Below are positions 15,500 through 24,388 of a stretch of DNA of 34,484 nucleotides, piece by piece (the stretch's first letter is position 1; each line of letters starts with the position of its first letter). Location of the stretch: the NCBI GenBank assembly GCA_937906995.1, contig CALESB010000036.1, positions 1-34,484 of the forward strand, given 5' to 3'. This stretch comes from an uncultured Sutterella sp. (GTDB taxonomy: Bacteria; Pseudomonadota; Gammaproteobacteria; Burkholderiales; Burkholderiaceae_F). The notes below the pieces were generated by a model. It saw nothing but the letters and a program-made list of their open reading frames with translations, ran no database searches and had not been told where the DNA came from. The position numbers were made by a program, and so were the translations under genes.

Positions 15500-16786
15500 A
15501 TGCATTGGACTGTCTGGATGGCAATATTCATCATTGCTATCACCATTTGGGCGCTTATTAAGCGCTATGAAACTCGGCTTGTTCTTATGGCATCTGGTTT
15601 AACGATGGCATTACTCTCTGGTACGCCCATGGTCGCCATTGATGCATTTGCTACCAACATGACCAGAGGATCCATGATTGTAGCAATCTGTTCAGCTATG
15701 GGCTTTGCGGCAGTAGTTTCAATCACGCGCTGTGATGTTCATTTTGTCGGCCTACTGGTTAAACCTTTAGGTAAGATCGGTTTCTGGCTGTTACCAACAT
15801 GTATGTTAGTGGCTAGCCTCGTAGCCGTGGCGATTCCTTCTGCCTCTGGTTGTGCTGCAGCTCTCGGTCCAACCATGATTCCGCTGATGATCCGTGCAGG
15901 TTTCCATCCTGCTATTGCAGGCGCTGCCATTATCGGCTCAATATCTCCATCAACCCTAAGTCCTGGCTCTAGTCACAATGTCTTTATTGCCAAACTTGCT
16001 GAAATGGACGTCATGGATCTTATCGTGCAATTTGCACCTAACATTTTGACATTGTGCGCTCTCAACATCATTCTTGTCACTGCAATGATTTTTGTCTTCA
16101 AAGACTACAAAAAACCATTACCAGGACAAGAGAATAGCTTTGTTGTAGAAAGTAATGATGCACGAAGCCAATTACCAGAACATCCCAATATCTTTATGGC
16201 TATTGCTCCAATGCTTCCTGTCGTACTGTTGGTTGTAGGTGCTACTGTTGTGCCAGAAATGAAAATGTCGGTTGCAGCCGCTATGGTTATTGGCACTATG
16301 TATGCTGTATTAGTCAGCCAAGCAAATCCAGAAAAAGTCTGTAGTGAATTTTTCAATGGCATGGGCAAAGGCTACGGTAATATCTTAGGGATCATTATTG
16401 CAGCGGGTGTGTTTGCTGGTGGCCTAAAAGCTGCCGGTGTCATTGACGCACTTATCACCTATTTAACTCACTCAAACGAATTAGCCCGAGTTGCCGCCAA
16501 TTTCGGTCCATTCCTAATGGGTGTTCTCACTGGCTCAGGCGATGCTGCCGGTCACGCATTTAATCAATCTGTCACGCCCTATGCTGAACAATTTGGTCTT
16601 TCTATCCCCAACCTTGGGATGGTTGCATCTTTATCGGGTGCTCTTGGCCGTATGTGCTCTCCTCTGGCTGGTGCGACGATTCTTGTTGCAGGCATGACCC
16701 GTATGAGCCCGATGGACATTGTTAAGCGTATGGCTCCTCCTATGCTCATTAATCTCTGCTTATTAACGTTCATTTTTGAACTTTAA
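15500..16786 (+). CDS. DcuC-family C4-dicarboxylate (anaerobic) carrier
   Basis: A 428 aa inner membrane carrier with about 11-12 hydrophobic segments, resembling the DcuC/DcuD group of anaerobic C4-dicarboxylate carriers. Typical stretches are AIPSASGCAAALGPTMIPLM, GSISPSTLSPGSSHN (a likely re-entrant substrate loop) and TGSGDAAGHAFNQSVTPYA near the C-terminus. A ribosome binding site (GGAG) lies upstream of the ATG. The partner DUF1177 gene suggests the true substrate may differ from fumarate or succinate, for instance an amino acid derivative. An FNR protein is coded 3.4 kb away, but I found no FNR box before this operon. Confidence 0.87.
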   Translation: MHWTVWMAIFIIAITIWALIKRYETRLVLMASGLTMALLSGTPMVAIDAFATNMTRGSMIVAICSAMGFAAVVSITRCDVHFVGLLVKPLGKIGFWLLPTCMLVASLVAVAIPSASGCAAALGPTMIPLMIRAGFHPAIAGAAIIGSISPSTLSPGSSHNVFIAKLAEMDVMDLIVQFAPNILTLCALNIILVTAMIFVFKDYKKPLPGQENSFVVESNDARSQLPEHPNIFMAIAPMLPVVLLVVGATVVPEMKMSVAAAMVIGTMYAVLVSQANPEKVCSEFFNGMGKGYGNILGIIIAAGVFAGGLKAAGVIDALITYLTHSNELARVAANFGPFLMGVLTGSGDAAGHAFNQSVTPYAEQFGLSIPNLGMVASLSGALGRMCSPLAGATILVAGMTRMSPMDIVKRMAPPMLINLCLLTFIFEL

Positions 16787-16801
16787 TCACATCTCTACAA
16801 A

Positions 16802-16828
16802 AAGGGCTGAGAAATTATTCCAGCCCTT
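16802..16828 (+). repeat. Hairpin after the DcuC gene
   Basis: AAGGGCTG and CAGCCCTT form an eight-pair stem with an 11-base loop and no T-run. It may protect the 3' end of the DcuC message or assist the terminator just downstream. Confidence 0.5.
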
Positions 16829-16835
16829 CGAATAA

Positions 16836-16874
16836 AAAATTGCTCACCAAGGTTTTCCTTGAGTGAGCAATTTT
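16836..16874. terminator. Bidirectional terminator between the DcuC gene and tusA
   Basis: AAAATTGCTCAC and GTGAGCAATTTT, with CAAGG/CCTTG inside a TTTT loop and one bulged A, make a stem of about 17 pairs. An A-run on the left gives a T-run for the minus strand, and TTTTATTT follows on the right. It serves the convergent dcuC-like gene (plus) and alaS-tusA (minus). Confidence 0.9.
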
Positions 16875-16891
16875 ATTTGCATTAAGGCTGA

Positions 16892-17122
16892 TTACTTGTG
16901 TGAGATATAGTGAAAAATCTCACCATTTTCATGTGTCTCTTGAGCTAAAACCTTATGACCAGTTTGAGCGGCAAACTGAGCAATATCTGCAACACTAGCA
17001 GGGTCAGTTGCTAAAACACAAAGAATCTCATCAGTTTGCATCTGCGCCAAAGCCTTCTTTGTTTTTAAAACAGGCATGGGACACTTTGTACCCCGTGTGT
17101 CGATTTGCTTATCGAAGCGCAT
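16892..17122 (-). CDS. tusA: TusA-family sulfurtransferase
   Basis: A 76 aa sulfur carrier. The CPMP motif (C14 to P17) near the N-terminus holds the persulfide-carrying cysteine. TusA accepts sulfur from a cysteine desulfurase and passes it on, for example toward s2U34 of tRNA through a relay to MnmA. Start ATG 17122, one base after the alaS stop, so it is translated as part of an alaS-tusA message. Some family members serve other sulfur pathways; which one applies here is not shown. Confidence 0.9.
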   Translation of the reverse strand: MRFDKQIDTRGTKCPMPVLKTKKALAQMQTDEILCVLATDPASVADIAQFAAQTGHKVLAQETHENGEIFHYISHK

Positions 17123-17123
17123 C

Positions 17124-19742
17124 TTACTTGCCTTGAAGGAATGCTTCTACCCCAGCTAACGCTTCGGCTAAATGCGTAGCATCTGAGGCACCTGCCATCG
17201 CAAGCTCTGGCTTACCACCGCCCTTGCCACCTAAGACATTAGCAACTTGGGCAACGATTTCGCCTGCTTTCATTCGAGAAATTAAAGACTTTGAAACTGC
17301 AGCGACAACTTGCACCTTACCGTCATTTTCGCAAGCTAAAACCACTACAGATGTGCCTAGCTTGTCACGCAAGGTTTCAGCCATACCACGCAAACTCTTA
17401 GCATCAGCTTCTGCACGGCTCACAACTAACTTATAGCCGTCCATATCCTTAGCGGAATTGACTAACTCATTAGCTGCAGCTGAGGCTAGCTTTGCCTTCA
17501 ATTGCGTAATTTGCTTTTCAAGAGACTTAACCGTTTCAAAAACAGTCTCAGCCTTGTTCACAACTAAGTCCACAGGTGACTTCAACACGCGAGCTGCTTC
17601 CTTAATGGTCACTTCTTGCTTACGGGTAAGAGCCACAACATTTAAACCCGTCGTCATTTCAATACGACGAATACCAGCGGCAATACCACCTTCACTCAAA
17701 ATCTTGAAGCTACCGATATCACCCGTACGGGCAACGTGCGTACCGCCGCAGAACTCAATAGAGGAACCGATCGTCAAAACACGAACAGTTTCACCATATT
17801 TTTCACCAAAAAGCATCAAAGCACCAGACTTCTTAGCTTCATCAATCGGGAGAACTTGTGTCGTAACTTCGGTATTAGCCAAAATTTCTTGATTAACAAG
17901 ATCTTCGACTTCGTGAATTTGCTCAACTGTCATTGCTTCGCCGTGCGTGAAGTCAAAGTGACATACGTCTGGACCAACCCAGGAGCCACGTTGAAGGACG
18001 TGATCACCTAACACTTTACGCAATGCAGATTGCATCAAGTGTGCGGCTGAGTGGTTTAAGCGAGTCATTTCACGACGTTGCTCATCAATCTTCGTTGAAA
18101 GGATGTCGCCAACACGGACCGCACCTTCCTCTACGTGAACTTGATGACCAAAAACCTTAGCCTTAATCTTTTGCGTATCTAAAACACGAGCGACCGTTGT
18201 GTCATTTTTCATGACACCCGTGTCACCAACTTGGCCCCCGCTTTCTGCATAGAATGGCGTCGTATCCAACACAACCACACCATCTTCACCTGCAGGCAAC
18301 TCTTCAACTGCTTCTCCGTCAAGGTAGACCGCTAAGACCTTACATGCATTTTCACTAACATGGTCATAACCGGTAAAGACGGTATCAGCGCCTTCGTACT
18401 CTAAGCCTGCAGTCATTTTGAACTTTGCGTTCGCACGAGCCATGTCACGTTGCTCTTGCATAGCTGCATCAAAACCTGCCATGTCCACAGTCAAATTACG
18501 TTCGCGACAGACGTCGGCAGTTAAGTCCACCGGGAAGCCATAGGTATCATGAAGCTTAAAGGCTAACTTACCATCCAAAACACCATCCTTGGTTTCTGCA
18601 ATGGCTTTTTCGAGCATTTCCATACCTTGAGCCAAGGTTTGACGGAAGCGTTGTTCCTCTTTAGCCAAAACTTGCTCAATCTTCGGATTCTTAACTTCAG
18701 GGTAAGCATCGCCCATTTCAGCAGCAACAGCATTAACCAACTTCGCAAAGAACATATCACGAGCGCCCAATTTATAACCGTGACGAATGGCACGACGACA
18801 AATACGACGCAACACATAAGCACGACCTTCATTGCCCGGCACAATGCCATCAGCAACAGAGAATGCACAAGCGCGAATATGGTCTGCGATCACACGTAAT
18901 GACGGACTGTTAGGATCCACATCGGTTGCACCTGCAGCCTCAACTCCTGCCTTAACAGCGGCTAACAACTTTTGGAACAAATCGATTTCATAGTTACTAT
19001 GAACATGTTGCAAAACAGCTGCAATACGCTCCAAACCCATACCAGTATCAACAGAGGGTTTCGGTAACTTATGCATGACACCTTGTTCATCACGGTTAAA
19101 TTGCATAAAAACAAGGTTCCAAATTTCAATGTAACGGTCACCATCTTCATCAGGGCTTCCCGGAGGTCCCCCTTGAACTTCTTCACCGTGATCGTAGAAA
19201 ATTTCAGAGCAAGGACCACAAGGACCGGTATCACCCATCATCCAGAAGTTGTCTGACATATAACGAGCGCCCTTATTGTCACCAATGCGAACAATACGCT
19301 CTGCAGGAACTCCAACTTCCTTATTCCAAATGTCATAAGCTTCGTCATCTTCGGCATAAACAGTGACCCAAAGCTTTTCTGCTGGCAAATTAAAGTACTT
19401 TGTGAGCAGTTCCCATGCATTCTTAATTGCATCGCGCTTGAAATAGTCACCAAAACTGAAGTTACCTAACATTTCGAAGAACGTGTGGTGACGAGCAGTG
19501 TAGCCGACATTATCCAAATCGTTGTGCTTACCACCTGCGCGAATACACTTTTGAGAGGTCGTAGCTCGCGTGTAGGGACGCTTGTCAAAACCTAAAAACA
19601 CATCTTTAAATTGATTCATACCAGCATTGGTAAAGAGCAACGTAGGATCGTTGCCCGGAACCACGGGACTGGAATGCACAATCGTATGACCCTTGCTTTC
19701 AAAGAACTTCAAAAAGGTCTCGCGAATTTGTGAAGTTTCCAT
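17124..19742 (-). CDS. alaS: Alanine--tRNA ligase
   Basis: An 872 aa class II aminoacyl-tRNA synthetase charging tRNA(Ala). The catalytic N-terminus has MNQFKDVFLG and the TTSQKCIRAGGKHNDL and RHHTFFEMLGNFSFGDYF motifs. The editing domain has the zinc-binding LNHSAAHLMQSALRKVLGDH and CGGTHVARTGDIG motifs that clear Ser- and Gly-mischarged tRNA. The C-Ala domain ends in GGGKPELAMAGA. The length is normal and no residue seems missing. It is transcribed divergently from fnr across a 480 bp gap. Confidence 0.98.
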   Translation of the reverse strand: METSQIRETFLKFFESKGHTIVHSSPVVPGNDPTLLFTNAGMNQFKDVFLGFDKRPYTRATTSQKCIRAGGKHNDLDNVGYTARHHTFFEMLGNFSFGDYFKRDAIKNAWELLTKYFNLPAEKLWVTVYAEDDEAYDIWNKEVGVPAERIVRIGDNKGARYMSDNFWMMGDTGPCGPCSEIFYDHGEEVQGGPPGSPDEDGDRYIEIWNLVFMQFNRDEQGVMHKLPKPSVDTGMGLERIAAVLQHVHSNYEIDLFQKLLAAVKAGVEAAGATDVDPNSPSLRVIADHIRACAFSVADGIVPGNEGRAYVLRRICRRAIRHGYKLGARDMFFAKLVNAVAAEMGDAYPEVKNPKIEQVLAKEEQRFRQTLAQGMEMLEKAIAETKDGVLDGKLAFKLHDTYGFPVDLTADVCRERNLTVDMAGFDAAMQEQRDMARANAKFKMTAGLEYEGADTVFTGYDHVSENACKVLAVYLDGEAVEELPAGEDGVVVLDTTPFYAESGGQVGDTGVMKNDTTVARVLDTQKIKAKVFGHQVHVEEGAVRVGDILSTKIDEQRREMTRLNHSAAHLMQSALRKVLGDHVLQRGSWVGPDVCHFDFTHGEAMTVEQIHEVEDLVNQEILANTEVTTQVLPIDEAKKSGALMLFGEKYGETVRVLTIGSSIEFCGGTHVARTGDIGSFKILSEGGIAAGIRRIEMTTGLNVVALTRKQEVTIKEAARVLKSPVDLVVNKAETVFETVKSLEKQITQLKAKLASAAANELVNSAKDMDGYKLVVSRAEADAKSLRGMAETLRDKLGTSVVVLACENDGKVQVVAAVSKSLISRMKAGEIVAQVANVLGGKGGGKPELAMAGASDATHLAEALAGVEAFLQGK

Positions 19743-20047
19743 AACAATTCTCTTTAGTTTTAATTAACGGCAATCGCCTATCAAGATAGATAACTCAGTG
19801 GCGAATTTATAAATTTTAGTATGTTTAGACCTTTCTTGTATTACCCGATCATAAGCATTACTACTTAGACTCTATATGATGATGCAGAAATGCTTAGTTT
19901 TTCATTCAAAATCTTTGTTTTAAAAGTTATTTTTTAAATTTCATCACCATCAGGAGCCACAATCTTTTCACAGTTCTTGCTTGCCAGGAAACTTTGCGAA
20001 CCATTAAACTAAACCAATATTCAGCACACTTAAGATGGGCAAATCTC

Positions 20048-20061
20048 TTGATTTAAACCAA
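20048..20061. promoter_or_regulatory. FNR box, distal (one mismatch)
   Basis: TTGATTTAAACCAA matches the FNR consensus TTGAT-N4-ATCAA except for one base in the right arm. Its centre lies exactly 42 bp from that of the perfect box at 20090-20103, so both sites face the same side of the DNA. Confidence 0.75.
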
Positions 20062-20089
20062 ACTTCTGTTATTATTTCGCTAAAAGCTT

Positions 20090-20103
20090 TTGATTCAAAT
20101 CAA
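20090..20103. promoter_or_regulatory. FNR box, perfect consensus
   Basis: TTGATTCAAATCAA is a perfect TTGAT-N4-ATCAA site, and the palindrome extends by two more bases on each side. It lies about 120 bases before the fnr start codon. It predicts autoregulation; whether it activates or represses depends on the unmapped transcription start. Confidence 0.85.
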
Positions 20104-20223
20104 AGACAATTACAAAGTTTGTCGATTCTTTTCAAGTGTAGTGGTTATCTTCATTAAAAAATCAAGACCTTACATTTTAAAGACATCAACAATTTAAATA
20201 TTTATTTTTTAGTACTTGAAGCA

Positions 20224-20979
20224 ATGTCAACCATTTCCTCTCCTATTGTTTCCGCACCTTCTTTGCGTGTCAATTGCGCTCATTGCAATTTACGAGAGCA
20301 CTGTGTCCCTCTAGGCCTATCCTTAAAGGACATTGATCGATTAGAGGACTTGGTTTCAAGTCGACGTCGAATTCGTCGCGGTGAACCCCTTTTTAGTGCA
20401 GGTGACCGCTTTGAGTTTATTTACTCTATTCGTTTAGGTTTCTTGAAAAGTTCTGTGATGAGCAGTGACGGGCGTGAGCAAGTTACAAACTTTCATATGG
20501 CTGGTGAACTGATCGGATTAGATGGCATTGCTAATGAAGTGCATTCCTGTGATGTCGTTGCACTGGAAGACACAGAAGTTTGTGTTATCCCTTATGAACG
20601 AATTCTCTCTGCTTGTAATGAAATTCCAGAGTACAGCTCTCACTTTCAAAAAATACTCTCTCGTGAGATCGTTCGACAACACGGTCTTATGCTTTTGTTA
20701 GGCTCCATGCACGCAGAGGAACGGCTCGCCGCCTTTCTCTTAAATCTCGCACAACGTTTTGAATCAAGAGGATACTCTCGTACGGAGTTTGTTCTTCGTA
20801 TGACACGTGCCGAAATTGGTTCCTATTTAGGGCTAAAACTTGAAACCGTTAGCCGCGTTCTATCACGCTTTTCTCACGATAATTTAATTGCCGTGAATCA
20901 AAAACACGTTCAAATTATTGATGCTGATGGTCTGCGGACAATTGTTTCAGGTCAAACGCTTAGCTCTCAACACGGTTAA
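20224..20979 (+). CDS. fnr: FNR-type oxygen-sensing transcriptional regulator
   Basis: A 251 aa CRP/FNR-family regulator. The N-terminal cysteines C18-x2-C21-x5-C27 and a fourth at C120 match the four [4Fe-4S] ligands of E. coli FNR (C20, C23, C29, C122). The effector domain (about 50-150) and dimerisation helix are followed by the FNR signature AEERLAAFLLNLAQRF and the helix-turn-helix RAEIGSYLGLKLETVSRVLSRF region, with the E-x2-S-R recognition residues that read TTGAT half-sites. It should form a dimer without oxygen and control anaerobic genes. Two FNR boxes precede it. mltD follows after 12 bp. Confidence 0.94.
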   Translation: MSTISSPIVSAPSLRVNCAHCNLREHCVPLGLSLKDIDRLEDLVSSRRRIRRGEPLFSAGDRFEFIYSIRLGFLKSSVMSSDGREQVTNFHMAGELIGLDGIANEVHSCDVVALEDTEVCVIPYERILSACNEIPEYSSHFQKILSREIVRQHGLMLLLGSMHAEERLAAFLLNLAQRFESRGYSRTEFVLRMTRAEIGSYLGLKLETVSRVLSRFSHDNLIAVNQKHVQIIDADGLRTIVSGQTLSSQHG

Positions 20980-20991
20980 TCGAGCATCAAA

Positions 20992-22509
20992 GTGAAAAAA
21001 ATCTATGCCTTGCTCTGGATGACCTGCTGCCTTTGCTTGAGCATCCAGGCTCTGGCGTCCAATTATGTTGATCTTCTTGGCGAAATTACCATTGAAGATG
21101 AATTGGCTCAAAGTGTCGAATTACGTGAAGCTAACAGTAAACGAATCGCTCCTGAAGACACCGTTTGGGAAAGTATTCGTCATAATTGGGGTCTAGCTGA
21201 TTTACCTGAAAAGGTAGTAGAGCGCGAGCTCAAGCTTTATACGCGAAGCTTGCCGTACACTGAAAAAATGGCTTTTCGCTCACGCATGTATCTTTACTAC
21301 ATCGTCAGTGAAACTCAGCGCCGTGGCATGCCTTCAGAAATTGCACTCTTACCATTTGTTGAAAGCGCCTTTCAACCAGAGGCCCTTTCACGCTCTCAAG
21401 CTGCAGGATTGTGGCAGTTCTTACCCTCTACTGGTGACATTTTCGATTTGCGACAATCTAGTTGGAGAGACGATCGACTCGATGTTATTGACAGTACTCG
21501 AGCTGCACTAGACTATCTTCAATCCCTCTACGGTCAATTTGGGGACTGGCATTTAGCTCTAGCCGCATACAATTGGGGCGAGGGAAGTATTCGTCGAGCT
21601 ATTCAACATAATGCGGCTCGAGGACGTGGCACTGACTTTATGAGTTTAAATCTTCCACAAGAAACTGCTCGCTATGTCCCTAAACTTTTAGCAATTAAAA
21701 AGCTCATCAATGAACCGGAAAAGTTTGGGCTAACACTGCCAAATATCGCAAACGAACCGTACTTTGTGCGTGTCAATAAAAATCGTGATATGGATGTGGA
21801 AACTGCCGCTCAACTAGCAGAAACAGATTTAGAAGAGTTTCGTCTACTGAATCCTGGATTTAACCGACCTGTCATTTTGGGCACCCATCAACGCTCCGTA
21901 CTCATTCCTGCAGACAAAACAGATGCCTTTGTCAGCAACCTTATTGAATGGCAAGCCTCTGGTAAAGCTCTGTCTAATTGGTCCACTTACAAAATAGGAT
22001 CTAAAGACACCCTTGCCTCTGTTGCTAAACGTTTTCATATGACAGAGGATGAGTTAAGAGCTGCCAACAAAATTCCCAAAAATCGTCGTGTCGCCATTGG
22101 AAGCTCTTTACTAGTGAAAAATCATGACGCACAAGAGGATATTTCTGCAGCTCAAGCTAAAGAACAAATGAAATTGGATCCTCTTCCTCGTAAGCGTCGC
22201 ATCACCTATCGTGTGCGCAAAGGGGATACTGTCTCATCGATTGCCCAACGCTTCGGTGTGCCTACTAGGGAAATTATTTCAACAAACAGGCTTAAAAATG
22301 ATCGTATCAAAATCGGTCAACGTTTAACTCTTACTGTACGAGATGTGCAACGTAAACGATTACAAAACTCGATCTACAGAGTTCGCCAAGGCGACTCCCT
22401 CTTTTCAATTGCTAGAAAAATGCGATCTAGCGTGAGTGCGATTAAAGACGCCAATGATCTGAAGAACAATGAGTTAAAACCTGGTCAAAAGTTGGTTATT
22501 CCTCATTAA
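20992..22509 (+). CDS. mltD: Membrane-bound lytic murein transglycosylase D, with LysM repeats
   Basis: A 505 aa envelope enzyme that cleaves peptidoglycan glycan strands to 1,6-anhydro products. A signal peptide covers about 1-22. The SLT domain has the catalytic glutamate E124 in LLPFVESAFQPEALSRSQAAG, then GLWQFLPSTG and LALAAYNWGEGSI. Three LysM-type peptidoglycan-binding repeats occupy the C-terminal third, the last two being clear (YRVRKGDTVSSIAQRFGVP and YRVRQGDSLFSIARKM). The N-terminus has several cysteines near residues 12-15 but no clean lipobox. Start is GTG at 20992, 12 bp after the fnr stop. Confidence 0.92.
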   Translation: MKKIYALLWMTCCLCLSIQALASNYVDLLGEITIEDELAQSVELREANSKRIAPEDTVWESIRHNWGLADLPEKVVERELKLYTRSLPYTEKMAFRSRMYLYYIVSETQRRGMPSEIALLPFVESAFQPEALSRSQAAGLWQFLPSTGDIFDLRQSSWRDDRLDVIDSTRAALDYLQSLYGQFGDWHLALAAYNWGEGSIRRAIQHNAARGRGTDFMSLNLPQETARYVPKLLAIKKLINEPEKFGLTLPNIANEPYFVRVNKNRDMDVETAAQLAETDLEEFRLLNPGFNRPVILGTHQRSVLIPADKTDAFVSNLIEWQASGKALSNWSTYKIGSKDTLASVAKRFHMTEDELRAANKIPKNRRVAIGSSLLVKNHDAQEDISAAQAKEQMKLDPLPRKRRITYRVRKGDTVSSIAQRFGVPTREIISTNRLKNDRIKIGQRLTLTVRDVQRKRLQNSIYRVRQGDSLFSIARKMRSSVSAIKDANDLKNNELKPGQKLVIPH

Positions 22510-22609
22510 TACTCACAAAATATGGCATCTTTGTATCCAATATTGTTGCAAGATGACCAATGCTTTAAAATTAATTTATTACTCACTTTATAAGTAAATG
22601 AGGCCTCAA

Positions 22610-23401
22610 ATGGGTTTTCTCCAAGGTAAAAAGATTTTAATCACCGGTATCGTATCCAATCGTTCGATCGCTTATGGGATTGCGCAGTGCTGCAAACGCG
22701 AAGGTGCCGAATTGGCATTCAGTTATGCAAATGAACGATTTAAAGATCGTGTAGCTGGTTTCGCTGCCGATTTTGGTAGTGACTTAGTGTTGCAAATGGA
22801 CGTCTCTAACGATGAGCAAATCGACCAATGCTTTGCCAAACTTAAAGAAGTTTGGGGCGGTCTAGACGGTGTGGTTCACTCTATTGGCTTTGCACCTCGT
22901 GAAGCGATTGCAGGCGACTTCTTAGAAGGCTGCACTCGTGATGCATTCAAAGTTGCAATGGACATCTCTGCTTACTCATTCCCGGCCGTTGCTCGTGCCG
23001 CATTGCCTTTGATGGAAGGTCGTAATGGTGCCTTTTTAACGTTAACGTACTTGGGTGGCGAACGAGTCGTTCCTAACTACAACACGATGGGTCTTTGTAA
23101 AGCCGCCCTTGAAGCTAGCACTCGCTACATTGCCAGTTCCGTTGGTCCCAAGGGTATTCGTTGCAATGCCATCTCCGCTGGCCCGATTAAAACCTTGGCC
23201 GCTTCTGGCATTCAAGGCTTTAGCAAAATGCTGCACCACATGGAAACCAATGCTCCTTTGCGTAGAACAGTTACGACTGAGGAAGTTGGCAACTTAGCTG
23301 CTTTCTTGTTGTCTGATATGGCCTCTGCGGTTACTGGTGAGGTCATTCATGCAGATGCTGGCTTCCATTCTGTGGCCATTGGTCCTGATGTCGGCGAATA
23401 A
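22610..23401 (+). CDS. fabI: Enoyl-[acyl-carrier-protein] reductase (NADH)
   Basis: A 263 aa short-chain dehydrogenase-like enzyme that reduces trans-2-enoyl-ACP in each round of fatty acid elongation. GIVSNRSIAYGI near the N-terminus binds NADH. Active-site residues are Y147, Y157 and K164 in TYLGGERVVPNYNTMGLCKA, matching the Y-x6-K pattern of FabI. FabI is the target of triclosan and related inhibitors. I start at the ATG at 22610 because GAGG lies six bases before it; an ATG four codons upstream has no good site. It ends before a terminator at 23429-23463. Confidence 0.96.
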   Translation: MGFLQGKKILITGIVSNRSIAYGIAQCCKREGAELAFSYANERFKDRVAGFAADFGSDLVLQMDVSNDEQIDQCFAKLKEVWGGLDGVVHSIGFAPREAIAGDFLEGCTRDAFKVAMDISAYSFPAVARAALPLMEGRNGAFLTLTYLGGERVVPNYNTMGLCKAALEASTRYIASSVGPKGIRCNAISAGPIKTLAASGIQGFSKMLHHMETNAPLRRTVTTEEVGNLAAFLLSDMASAVTGEVIHADAGFHSVAIGPDVGE

Positions 23402-23428
23402 TCATCAAACAGCATAAAACTCACGCTT

Positions 23429-23463
23429 AAAGCTACTTGGAGGCTTTCCGAGTAGCTTTTTTT
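23429..23463 (+). terminator. Rho-independent terminator of fabI
   Basis: AAAGCTACT and AGTAGCTTT form nine pairs with inner GGA/TCC pairing, followed by a T-run to 23463. Confidence 0.9.
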
Positions 23464-23482
23464 CTGTTATCGTCATCAGATT

Positions 23483-24376
23483 ATGATTAAATTTAAAACT
23501 GCAGCCGTTTTTGCTAAACGCTCTGAACCGATGGGTCATGCCCTTGAGATGTTATTAAACATCCTCCATAAAGAAGGGGTTCAAGTGTTATTGGAAGAAA
23601 GCACGGCCACCCATTTACCTGGTGCCACTGGCTATAACCTCCAAACGCTTGGGGAAAGAGCCGATGTTATCATCATCATCGGTGGCGATGGAACTACTTT
23701 AGGTATTGCTCGTAGAATGGCCCAGTACAAGTTGCCAATTATTGCGATCAATGCCGGACGTTTAGGCTTCATCACCGACTTCACACTTGATGACATGGCT
23801 GAAGGCCTTCCCCCCTTATTGCACGGACTGTATCAGTCTGATACGCGGGCCATGCTTGCTGCAAAGCTCTATCGCCAAGGCAAATTAATTTGGGAACACA
23901 CCGCAATTAATGACATCGGCATCACACATGGTCGAGCCGGTTCGATGGTGGAGTTTAATGTTTGGGTCGAAGACAAACCAATGGCTACTCAGAGAGCTGA
24001 CGGAGTTATTGTAGCCTCTGCTACGGGATCAACTGCCTATGCCATGGCAGCGGGCGGCCCAATTTTACCCCCCTCACTAGCCGCTATGGTTCTTGTTCCG
24101 GTTGCTCCCCATACTTTGTCAAATCGACCTATTGTGCTTCCCTCGACAAGTTCAATTGACATTGAATTGATTGAAGCTCGTGAGGCTGCTGCGTATTGTG
24201 ATATGCAAGACTTTCATCCTATGCAAGCAGGTGATATTTTGAGAGTGCGCGCCATAGCAGAGGCTTTTACGATGCTGCATCCGATGAACCATAATCACTA
24301 CGACACACTTCGCCAAAAGCTCTACTGGAATCGAATGCCGTCGGATAATAATCCCTCGTCGTCTATTAAGGATTAA
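23483..24376 (+). CDS. nadK: NAD kinase
   Basis: A 297 aa cytoplasmic enzyme that phosphorylates NAD to NADP with ATP. The GGDG motif is at residues 67-70 with D69, followed by the second conserved region NDIGITHGRAGSMVEFNVWV and the glycine-rich TGSTAYAMAAGGPIL loop. The length is normal. The start ATG lies 20 bases after the fabI terminator. recN follows after 12 bp, and nadK-recN is a common proteobacterial pair. Confidence 0.96.
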   Translation: MIKFKTAAVFAKRSEPMGHALEMLLNILHKEGVQVLLEESTATHLPGATGYNLQTLGERADVIIIIGGDGTTLGIARRMAQYKLPIIAINAGRLGFITDFTLDDMAEGLPPLLHGLYQSDTRAMLAAKLYRQGKLIWEHTAINDIGITHGRAGSMVEFNVWVEDKPMATQRADGVIVASATGSTAYAMAAGGPILPPSLAAMVLVPVAPHTLSNRPIVLPSTSSIDIELIEAREAAAYCDMQDFHPMQAGDILRVRAIAEAFTMLHPMNHNHYDTLRQKLYWNRMPSDNNPSSSIKD

Positions 24377-24388
24377 GAAAGGCATCCT

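Larger units (their letters stand above)
19743..20223. promoter_or_regulatory. AT-rich divergent intergenic region between alaS and fnr
   Basis: This 481-base gap holds no gene that I can support. It must carry the alaS promoter (minus) and the fnr promoter (plus). Two FNR boxes lie in its right half. The segment from about 19,790 to 20,040 is very A+T-rich and shows no clear motif. Confidence 0.6.
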
